Shown here: positions 1 through 5,397 of the stretch, one piece after another
How positions within the stretch are numbered: the stretch's first letter is position 1
Layout of the letters: the number at the start of each line of letters is the position of its first letter
Source: Balneolia bacterium
GTDB taxonomy: Bacteria; Bacteroidota; Rhodothermia; Balneolales; Cyclonatronaceae
Assembly (NCBI GenBank): GCA_003567135.1
Contig: PXAI01000152.1
Location: 1 to 11,131 of the forward strand
DNA: 11,131 nucleotides
Direction: 5' to 3'
Position numbers and translations under genes: made by a program
The notes under the pieces: model-generated
Told to the model about the DNA's origin: nothing
Database searches by the model: none
What the model saw: the letters and a program-made list of their open reading frames with translations, nothing else

Positions 1-483
1 GAAGAACAAAATCGCTCGGATGGTTATGTATATGCGTATGAACTATTTGAAATGGAGCTGCTGAACGAACTTGTGGTACTGAGCTCATGCGAATCCGGAG
101 GAGGAAATTATTTACAGGGAAGCGGCGTGCTCGGCCTGTCACGTGCGGTTCAGTACGCCGGCGCAAAAAGCCTGATGATGAACCTATGGCCCGTTCGCGA
201 TGAAACGGCGCGCCATATCACAACGCGTTTTTATCAGCATCTGAACAGTGGGTATGCGAAGGATGAAGCGCTCCAGAAAGCCCGCCTTCACTATCTTAAC
301 AACGTAAACAGTGATCCCTACTTATGGGGCTCTTTCGTGATTTACGGTGATGTCAGCCCCTATATTGATACCATCCCCCGTAAAATCCAGCTTTTCAACC
401 TGTTTGCATTTCTTACTCTGTTTGCCGGCTTCACGTTTTTCTGGACTATGCACTGCCAGAAGGTGGAGTGGGAAAGAGGATAG
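1..483 (+). CDS. CHAT-domain (caspase-like) protein, C-terminal part, membrane-anchored
   Basis: The frame is open from the window edge, so this is the 3' end of a larger gene; an internal ATG at 52 is not the start. The visible 160 residues hold the second half of a CHAT domain, the bacterial caspase/separase-like peptidase family. It shows the strand ELVVLSSCESGGG with the presumed nucleophile Cys, then GSGVLGLSRAVQYAGAKS, a LWPVRDE stretch and a helix with DEALQKARLHY. The catalytic His would lie upstream, outside the window. CHAT domains usually follow TPR arrays, but none can be seen here. After the domain (ending near SFVIYGD) comes a hydrophobic helix, LFNLFAFLTLFAGFTFFW, and a short charged tail, which suggests C-terminal membrane anchoring. 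The gene converges on an anti-sigma-like TPR gene. The family call is firm; the substrate and pathway are unknown. Confidence 0.9.
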   Translation, partial: EEQNRSDGYVYAYELFEMELLNELVVLSSCESGGGNYLQGSGVLGLSRAVQYAGAKSLMMNLWPVRDETARHITTRFYQHLNSGYAKDEALQKARLHYLNNVNSDPYLWGSFVIYGDVSPYIDTIPRKIQLFNLFAFLTLFAGFTFFWTMHCQKVEWERG

Positions 484-484
484 A

Positions 485-516
485 ATTCAAAATGCAAAAT
501 GCAAAATTTAAAATGG
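485..516. repeat. Tandem heptamer repeat (ATKCAAA-type), about 4.5 units
   Basis: Directly after the CHAT stop codon the sequence reads as 7-bp units: attcaaa, atgcaaa, atgcaaa, atttaaa, then atgg. Two units are identical and the rest differ at one or two positions. The period is exactly 7 bp. It resembles the short tandemly repeated heptamers seen in intergenic DNA of several bacterial groups. It lies in the 3' untranslated region of the CHAT gene, ahead of its terminator-like hairpin. Related arrays occur at 4485-4518 and 4619-4661. Confidence 0.7.
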
Positions 517-525
517 TTGGTTCTT

Positions 526-546
526 ACATCCTTTGGATGTTTTTTT
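526..546 (+). terminator. Candidate rho-independent terminator of the CHAT gene
   Basis: A short perfect hairpin, acatcc / ggatgt with a 3-nt ttt loop, is followed by a run of T to position 546. It lies 43 bp after the CHAT stop. The stem is only 6 bp and half GC, so it would be a weak to moderate terminator. It fits the convergent gene arrangement, with a separate minus-strand terminator facing it. Confidence 0.5.
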
Positions 547-605
547 GACACATTCTGGTTTTACGGATACTGTTCAGAATATCCTTCCATCAAGTTCTGC
601 CACAT

Positions 606-641
606 AAAAAAAGCTCCCGAAGCCGTTAGCCCCGGAAGCTT
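606..641 (-). terminator. Rho-independent terminator of the anti-sigma-like TPR gene
   Basis: On the minus strand, arms at 628-641 and 611-624 pair over about 14 bp around a 3-nt loop, and a run of U (606-612) follows. Several pairs are G-U wobbles, which become mismatches on the plus strand. With the one-sided T-tract this assigns the terminator to leftward transcription. It lies about 30 bp past the stop of the 673-1437 gene. Confidence 0.75.
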
Positions 642-672
642 GTTGAGGGAAGAGATTCAACGGAGATTTAGG

Positions 673-1437
673 TTAATTCCTTCCGCTCTTTAGCTGTAGA
701 AAGTCGTTTGCGACCCGGCTGTACGCGCCGTCCAGCTCTTTAACTTCGCGTATAAGTTTTTCAGCCCGGTCCGTATCTCCGGATTGCAGTTTTGCGTTTG
801 CCGCAAACCAGAGCGCTTTTTCCCTGAGCAGGTCTGTGGCCTGATCATCAGAATAAACCCTGTTGAAGGAGACGTAAGCTTTTTCAAACTCGCCTGTGTT
901 ATAAAGTATGATCCCCTGATTCAGAAGTGCGTCGCGGCGAATCTGGTCGCTTTCAGCTGATTCCGTCAAAGGCTCAATTTTTTCGAGGGCTTGTGAATAG
1001 TCTCCGCTAATGTACAAAGATATAGCCGCCTGCAGATGATTTTGGTCGTCGCCGGAAAGACTCTGCGCAGACCTGAGATTATGCATCTCAAGTTTGGCAT
1101 GGGGCAGAGTCTGTTCCGGTTGTTGCGGAGAGAAAAGTAATATAAGGCCTAACATCGAACCGATAATGAGTACAGCTGCCGCCGCGACATACGCTTTCCA
1201 GTACTGCCTGGAGGTTGTTGCGGATTCTTCCGGCATAATGGCTTCCATAGCTGCAGGATCGTCTGCAATAGCTTCCAGTGCGTTCAGTGTATGCAGATAA
1301 TCCTGCCACGCTGGATTTTCGAGCAGTTGTGCCCAAAGCGCATCGGTTTCTTGTTCGGATAATGTACCGTTGCGGAAATCTTCAATCTGTTTTTTGATCT
1401 CCGGCGTTGGATTTATATGTCTGTTTGAAGGTGTCAT
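673..1437 (-). CDS. Membrane-anchored anti-sigma-like protein with TPR repeats
   Basis: This 254-residue protein has three parts. Residues 1-78 are a helical cytoplasmic segment (EIKKQIEDFRNGTLSEQE, then a helix ending NALEAI) resembling the N-terminal region of Bacteroidota anti-sigma or FecR-type regulators, with no zinc-binding Cys/His cluster. Residues 82-103 form one transmembrane helix (AYVAAAAVLIIGSMLGLILLF). Residues 130-240 form about three degenerate TPR units, including SLYISGDYSQALEKIEPL, GIILYNTGEFEKAYVSFNRV and ANAKLQSGDTDRAEKLI. The expected topology is N-terminus inside, TPR outside. A role in sensing or scaffolding through protein contacts is inferred. It follows a response regulator by 32 bp on the same strand, so the two are probably cotranscribed. 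It converges on a CHAT protein, a family often paired with TPR partners. No sigma factor gene is in the window, so the anti-sigma role is unproven. Confidence 0.8.
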   Translation of the reverse strand: MTPSNRHINPTPEIKKQIEDFRNGTLSEQETDALWAQLLENPAWQDYLHTLNALEAIADDPAAMEAIMPEESATTSRQYWKAYVAAAAVLIIGSMLGLILLFSPQQPEQTLPHAKLEMHNLRSAQSLSGDDQNHLQAAISLYISGDYSQALEKIEPLTESAESDQIRRDALLNQGIILYNTGEFEKAYVSFNRVYSDDQATDLLREKALWFAANAKLQSGDTDRAEKLIREVKELDGAYSRVANDFLQLKSGRN

Positions 1438-1469
1438 TGATTACAATCTGAATCAGGAGATGTTGCTTT

Positions 1470-2054
1470 TCATTGTTCCTGAGATATTTTAATGATTTTT
1501 TGGAGTGTCTGTAGAAGTTCAGCCTGAGAGAAAGGTTTCTGAATGAATCCCTGCATATCGGCTTCGATGCACTGTTCGCGCATTTTGTAATAGCTGTTTG
1601 ATGTTGCTGCTACAACCGGCAGTTTTCCGGACTCATTCAGTTTTTTCAGCTCTTTTGTTGTTTCAATTCCATTCATGCCGTCGCCAAGGTCGATATCCAT
1701 TAATACGAGATCGAACGACCTGGTTTCGATAAGCTTCAGCGCCTCTTCACCTGAAGAAGCCGAAATAACGGTAAAATGATTTTTGAGAAAAATTTTGATC
1801 AGAAGCCTGATTTCCGGAGCATCCTCAACGTGTAATAATACGGGCTTCGTAGTTGTTTGCTTTTCCTTGACTACCGACATTTTCTGGCGAAAACTTCTCA
1901 TGCCGGATTTCAAATACTGTGTGCCAGTCAGAAGTTCGTTGTCGTTTAAATGAAGAATCTCCTCGTACTGGAAAGATCCGTGTATTTCACCAGTGTAGCC
2001 ATCATCAGCTTTAAAGTGATCTCGCTTGGGAAAAATTACGCTGCGAATTGTCAT
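1470..2054 (-). CDS. Single-domain response regulator (CheY-like receiver)
   Basis: Residues 71-190 form a complete receiver domain. Visible key residues are the acidic pair E77-D78 (LLHVEDAP), the phospho-acceptor D120 in DLVLMDIDLG, T151 in VVAATSNSY, and K173 in FIQKPF. There is no output domain, so it would act by protein contact, as CheY-like regulators do, with an unseen histidine kinase. The start is uncertain. The longest frame from 2054 adds 58 residues without a recognised domain, while an ATG at 1880 (residue 59) would give a standard-length receiver. Neither has a canonical SD; upstream of 2054 there is only agaag, 4 nt from the ATG. It is the first gene of a likely operon with the membrane TPR protein. 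Confidence 0.85.
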   Translation of the reverse strand: MTIRSVIFPKRDHFKADDGYTGEIHGSFQYEEILHLNDNELLTGTQYLKSGMRSFRQKMSVVKEKQTTTKPVLLHVEDAPEIRLLIKIFLKNHFTVISASSGEEALKLIETRSFDLVLMDIDLGDGMNGIETTKELKKLNESGKLPVVAATSNSYYKMREQCIEADMQGFIQKPFSQAELLQTLQKIIKISQEQ

Positions 2055-2191
2055 AATGCTTCTGAATTTGTAATGCCTGAATAAAGAATGTGACTGTTAC
2101 GTACACCCTTATAATGCAGAAGCCCGAAATAATTACAGATTTTCCTGAAATTTTAATATTTCTGAAAAAAAATCTTTTCCCGGATCACAAA

Positions 2192-2207
2192 TTTCAAGGT
2201 CTTGAAA
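2192..2207. other. Perfect inverted repeat upstream of the response regulator
   Basis: Arms tttcaag and cttgaaa flank a 2-bp centre, a 16-bp near-palindrome. It lies about 140 bp upstream of the longest response-regulator start, in the 227-bp spacer between that gene and the PIN-PhoH gene. It could be an operator or a small RNA hairpin. No T-tract directly follows on either strand. The rest of the spacer is AT-rich, and I see no convincing promoter or small gene in it. Confidence 0.35.
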
Positions 2208-2245
2208 AGTTCAAAAAACCGGCAATAGGGGATCATTAAAGAGGA

Positions 2246-2276
2246 TTGCAAGCTCAATTAAATTTGGAGCTTACAA
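2246..2276 (-). terminator. Hairpin just after the PIN-PhoH gene, possible weak terminator
   Basis: The arms at 2246-2255 and 2267-2276 pair over 10 bp. On the minus strand all positions pair, with one G-U wobble; on the plus strand that position is a mismatch. The loop is 11 nt. It begins 6 bp past the PIN-PhoH stop. The downstream minus-strand sequence (tcctcttta) is only moderately U-rich, so this may be an mRNA-stabilising hairpin instead of an intrinsic terminator. Confidence 0.4.
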
Positions 2277-2281
2277 ATCCA

Positions 2282-3610
2282 TCAAAGCATCATACTCGCC
2301 AGATTAGCCAGCTCAGAACGTTCGCCTTTCTCAAGTTTTATGTGCGCATAAATTTTTTGATTGCTGATCCGGTCAACCAGAAAAGAGAGTCCGTTACTTT
2401 GCGCATCGAGGTACGGAGTATCTATCTGGAAGATGTCTCCTGTGAAAATGATTTTGCAGTTTTCACCTGCCCGGGTGATGATCGTTTTCACTTCGTGGGG
2501 CGTCAGGTTTTGCGCTTCATCAATGATAAATACCACATTCGACAGGCTTCGACCTCTTATATAGGCCAGCGGCGTGATGTGCAGCTTGTCATTCTGAACC
2601 AGTTCATCGATTTTTTTCGCTTCCCGCTCTTTATCCTTTACCTGGTTTTTGATGTAGCTCAGGTTATCCCAAAGCGGCTGCATATAAGGATTTATCTTGG
2701 ATTTGATATCCCCCGGCAGATACCCAATATCTTTATTACTGAGCGGCACGATGGGCCTGGCCAGATAAATCTGATGGAAATCGCGACGCTGTTCAAGCGC
2801 GCCGGCCAGCGCAAGCAGCGTTTTTCCCGTACCGGCTGCACCGGTGATGGTTACCAGCTTAATCTCCGGATGCATGATCGCATGCAGCGCAAACGCCTGC
2901 TCCGCATTCCGCGCCTTAATCCCATAAGCCTGCTCTTTATTTACACGCTCCAGATTTTCCGTTTCCGGATTAAACCACGCCAGCGCCGAATTCGACGCGC
3001 TTTTCATAATGAAGTAATGATTAAACTGCGGCTTTTCCTCAAGTACCTCACTGTACGGAACGCCGTCAGCTTCGCTGTACAGACGGTCAATAATTGAGGA
3101 ATCGTTTACAAAAAGCTCGCTTTTGCCCGCGTAAAGATGATCCAGATCCTTGATCTTTCCGGTTTCATAATCCTCAGCCTTCAGATTCAGCGCGCGGGCT
3201 TTCACTCTCAGGTTGATGTCTTTGGTAACCAGAACCACGTTTTTCTTCGATTTCCCGGAAAGCGTTGCGGCTACGTTTAAAATGTGATGATCATACTTTT
3301 CGGAGCCAAATACTTTGTTGGCATCAACTACCTTATCCTCATCCGAAAGCACCCTGATTTTTCCTTTGGTTGTGCCGTTCAGGGGAATCCACTTTTGCAG
3401 CAAATTTTCGGTTGAGAGCTTATCAAGGCTGCGGATAAACTCTCGTGCGTTATAGTTAATTACCGTGCTTCCCTTTTTAAACTTATCCACTTCCTCCAGC
3501 ACGGAAATCGGAATCGCCACATCATGCTCAGCAAAGTTATAAATGGATTCATGATCGTAAAGAATAACCGATGTGTCGAGTACGAAAATCTTTTTCGCTT
3601 TGAGGGGCAT
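2282..3610 (-). CDS. PIN-domain / PhoH-type ATPase (PhoH2/YlaK family)
   Basis: This 442-residue protein has the two-domain build of the PhoH2/YlaK family. The N-terminal PIN nuclease domain (about 7-150) shows the acidic residues expected for metal binding: D12 in FVLDTSVIL, E39/E40 in SVLEEVD, D107, and D131 in LVTKDINLR. The C-terminal PhoH ATPase (about 230-440) has Walker A GAAGTGKT (257-264), Walker B VVFIIDEAQ (359-367), an RG pair at 352-353 and FTGDIFQID (389-397). Characterised PhoH2 proteins act on RNA, with PIN ribonuclease and ATP-dependent unwinding activity; that role is carried over by family here. Length and motifs are complete. It follows an RNA methyltransferase gene by 21 bp on the same strand. 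There is no SD before the ATG (acttaaatccc-type AT-rich leader), as for most genes here. Confidence 0.93.
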   Translation of the reverse strand: MPLKAKKIFVLDTSVILYDHESIYNFAEHDVAIPISVLEEVDKFKKGSTVINYNAREFIRSLDKLSTENLLQKWIPLNGTTKGKIRVLSDEDKVVDANKVFGSEKYDHHILNVAATLSGKSKKNVVLVTKDINLRVKARALNLKAEDYETGKIKDLDHLYAGKSELFVNDSSIIDRLYSEADGVPYSEVLEEKPQFNHYFIMKSASNSALAWFNPETENLERVNKEQAYGIKARNAEQAFALHAIMHPEIKLVTITGAAGTGKTLLALAGALEQRRDFHQIYLARPIVPLSNKDIGYLPGDIKSKINPYMQPLWDNLSYIKNQVKDKEREAKKIDELVQNDKLHITPLAYIRGRSLSNVVFIIDEAQNLTPHEVKTIITRAGENCKIIFTGDIFQIDTPYLDAQSNGLSFLVDRISNQKIYAHIKLEKGERSELANLASMML

Positions 3611-3631
3611 ATTTAAAAGGGATTTAGTGTT

Positions 3632-4435
3632 TCAAAGTTTACCAGCTGTAATTTTTTCGCTCTGCAGTACATGCATCGCAATTCCCGCAGAAACGGCCGC
3701 GTTCAGGCTCTCGACCTCCGCCGGTCTGCCCGGAATATATACCGACTCAAATTTATTTTTTAACGCTTCGCTGATTCCGTGCGCTTCGTTTCCAATCACC
3801 AGAATCACGTTTTGACGTCCGCTTAGCTCCGAAACCGGACCGGCGCCGGGATTCAGATCCATCAAAACAGGGTGCCATCCTTCTGAGTTCAGCTCTGTAA
3901 GCACCTCATCCATCGATCCGCTTTTTACGGGAATCGAGCCGGTGGCTCCTGCCGTGCTTCGTACCACTTTAGGGTTGTACAGATCAACGCAGTTTTCACC
4001 AAGTAAAATCAGCTGAACACCATACCATGCGGCCGTTCGGTAGATTGATCCCATGTTGCCCGGATCAGAAATATCGTCAAGGGCTAAAATGGTGCCGGTA
4101 CCGTCTGCATTGGGATAATCCTGTAGTTCATCAGGAATCTGAGCAACAGCAATAACGCCCTGTGAGGATTGGGTGTCGGCCAGTTTCTGAAAATCGCCTG
4201 AACCGGCTTCAAAAATATCCGGACGAGATGCTTCAAATTCAAAATCGGAGGGTGAATATCCCGCTCCGGATTCAATGATGATAGCCGATAGTTTTAGCGC
4301 CCCGGATTCTCCGGCCTGATTCACAGCTCTGTAGCCTTCTATCAGAAACTGTTTTTCCAATAACCGGTTCTTCTTTTTGCGCAGACGGGAATATTTTTTG
4401 AGTCTGGCCGAAGATAGGTTTTGATACAATCTCAT
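3632..4435 (-). CDS. SpoU/TrmH-family RNA 2'-O-methyltransferase
   Basis: This 267-residue protein is probably an S-adenosylmethionine-dependent RNA 2'-O-ribose methyltransferase with a SPOUT knot fold. Residues 1-100 form a substrate-binding region of the RlmB/TsnR kind (RLRKKKNRLLEKQFLIEGYR near the start; SSQGVIAVAQ near 90-99). The catalytic domain shows all three SpoU motifs: LDDISDPGNMGSIYRTAAWYG around 119-139 with R133; LVIGNEAHGIS around 212-222 with N216 and E217; and YIPGRPAEVESLNAAVSAGIA around 233-252 with S243 and N245. The sequence does not decide between rRNA and tRNA as substrate. It is the first gene of a minus-strand pair with the PIN-PhoH protein. The chosen ATG lies next to a possible -10 element, so the transcript could be leaderless. 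Confidence 0.92.
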   Translation of the reverse strand: MRLYQNLSSARLKKYSRLRKKKNRLLEKQFLIEGYRAVNQAGESGALKLSAIIIESGAGYSPSDFEFEASRPDIFEAGSGDFQKLADTQSSQGVIAVAQIPDELQDYPNADGTGTILALDDISDPGNMGSIYRTAAWYGVQLILLGENCVDLYNPKVVRSTAGATGSIPVKSGSMDEVLTELNSEGWHPVLMDLNPGAGPVSELSGRQNVILVIGNEAHGISEALKNKFESVYIPGRPAEVESLNAAVSAGIAMHVLQSEKITAGKL

Positions 4436-4442
4436 GCAGTTG

Positions 4443-4472
4443 ATTATAACGATAAACCACCGCCTAAAGCAA
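4443..4472 (-). promoter_or_regulatory. Candidate sigma70-like promoter for the RNA methyltransferase gene
   Basis: On the minus strand TTGCTT and TATAAT are separated by 18 bp. The -10 box ends 7 bp before the ATG at 4435, so transcription would begin at or beside the start codon and give a leaderless mRNA. Bacteroidota proper use a different consensus (-7 TAnnTTTG), so the match may be chance if the host belongs there. Confidence 0.35.
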
Positions 4473-4484
4473 GCCCTCTTTAAA

Positions 4485-4518
4485 ATTCAGAATGGAAAAA
4501 TTCAGAATTCATAATGAG
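4485..4518. repeat. Heptamer repeat array, left arm of an inverted pair
   Basis: The plus strand reads attcaga, atggaaa, a, attcaga, attcata, atgag: four 7-bp units with one inserted base. Positions 4496-4510 are perfectly complementary to 4626-4640 in the right array, and 4485-4493 to 4650-4658. The array lies upstream of the RNA methyltransferase gene. Confidence 0.65.
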
Positions 4519-4618
4519 TTAATATTGTCTTCATTTAGAAACGCAGGCTTTAAGACAGACAAACCATTTTTTGTTAAATTTTCAGGGATTAGAACAGTTG
4601 CAAAAAACATGCGCAAGC

Positions 4619-4661
4619 AAATTCTGAATTCTGAATTTTTGAACTCTGAATTCTGAATTCC
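4619..4661. repeat. Heptamer repeat array, right arm of an inverted pair
   Basis: The plus strand reads attctga, attctga, atttttga, actctga, attctga, attcc: five units of 7-8 bp plus a partial one. This is the reverse complement of the left-array unit (tcagaat). It ends 41 bp before the ATG of the small exported protein, so it lies in that gene's promoter or leader. About 100 bp separates the arrays, and I see no gene in it. Confidence 0.7.
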
Positions 4662-4702
4662 TTCTTCTTGTGGAACCCCTCAATAGTACCTATCTTTCAA
4701 AG

Positions 4703-5212
4703 ATGCAAATCATGCGCACCACATATATCAGGCTCCTGACCATTCTGGTAGTTTTTACCGGATTCGGGCTTTTTATGGTTTCTGATATTGAGGCAAAATC
4801 TGACTACGACGCGTTTTCGCAGTGGGTTGAGCTGAAGGTCGCAAACGCCAGCACCTCCGGAGATACCGATAATGATGAGGAACTGATGCTCTCTTTGCTT
4901 AAAGAGTGGGTCGAAAATCATCAAACCGGAAACAAAAACGGACAGGCTCTTATCCAGCAGCTTTATCTGGTCTGGGCCGAACTGAGTGATCCAGGCGCTA
5001 TGCAGGCTGTTGTTCCAAATCTTCATCAGCTGAACGCATCGCTTCCGCTGAAACCTCTGCCGCTTTACAACGCCCCGTCAGCTGATTTGATGAATATCAC
5101 CACGGAAAAACAATCCGCGGTTAATTATACGTCAGAGATTAATTTCGAGAATTCTTCTCTGCAGCCCTCTCCTCTCGCAGATGTCCGCGCGCATGCCATA
5201 AACGCCCCTTAG
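4703..5212 (+). CDS. Small exported protein of unknown function, upstream of secDF (possible secretion monitor)
   Basis: I recognise no known domain. From the ATG at 4703 the protein has 169 residues. A signal peptide is clear: a basic n-region (MRTTYIR), a hydrophobic core (LLTILVVFTGFGLFMV) and a likely cleavage after IEA (residue 31). An ATG at 4712 works equally well, and a GTG at 4670 would only add polar residues. The mature part is about 138 residues and acidic in its first half (SGDTDNDEELM), with a helix around LLKEWVENH and QALIQQLYLVWAEL. The tail is low in structure and proline-rich, ending VRAHAINAP directly at the stop codon. The gene lies 185 bp before secD on the same strand. 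Its size, signal peptide and position match the layout of secretion-monitoring arrest peptides, but stalling cannot be read from sequence. A simple periplasmic protein is the alternative. Confidence 0.75.
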   Translation: MQIMRTTYIRLLTILVVFTGFGLFMVSDIEAKSDYDAFSQWVELKVANASTSGDTDNDEELMLSLLKEWVENHQTGNKNGQALIQQLYLVWAELSDPGAMQAVVPNLHQLNASLPLKPLPLYNAPSADLMNITTEKQSAVNYTSEINFENSSLQPSPLADVRAHAINAP

Positions 5213-5397
5213 GCATCTTTTTCGCCGGCAAAAATTACAGGCTGTAATCTTACGATCCGCAATCAACCCTTCCTGAGCCGGCATTTTGCCTGCTGAGTCT
5301 CTTTTGTCCTGTAAATCTGTGCGGAAATTCCCGCAACACCGGCCGGATCGATACGACTTTTTTCTAAATACCATAAACAAGATAAAATCAATCAGAT
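5213..5397 (+). promoter_or_regulatory. secD leader with dyads (operator or RNA switch candidate)
   Basis: This 185-bp spacer has no coding sequence that I can support. It holds a perfect dyad, attacag-g-ctgtaat (5234-5248), and a hairpin, tgcgg-aaattc-ccgca (5320-5335). Positions 5235-5241 (ttacagg) are also perfectly complementary to 5308-5314 (cctgtaa), so the first dyad has an alternative long-range partner. Three GC-rich self-complementary GCCGGC/CCGGCC blocks (5224, 5277 and 5339) could also pair with each other. The last 40 bp before the secD ATG are A/T-rich without an SD. There is no clear terminator after the upstream gene, so read-through into secD is possible. Confidence 0.4.

Noticed and set aside
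499..693. Short plus-strand open frame after the CHAT gene
   Set aside because: It runs through the heptamer repeat and both terminator hairpins and ends inside the convergent gene; not a credible protein.
2087..2115. TATAAT at 2110-2115 on the plus strand, possible promoter
   Set aside because: No good -35 element at the right distance and no plus-strand gene downstream; likely chance in AT-rich spacer.
2246..3097. Long plus-strand open frame (283 codons) opposite the PIN-PhoH gene
   Set aside because: It lies antisense to a gene with complete PIN and PhoH motifs, has no recognisable protein features, and is explained by codon bias of the real gene.
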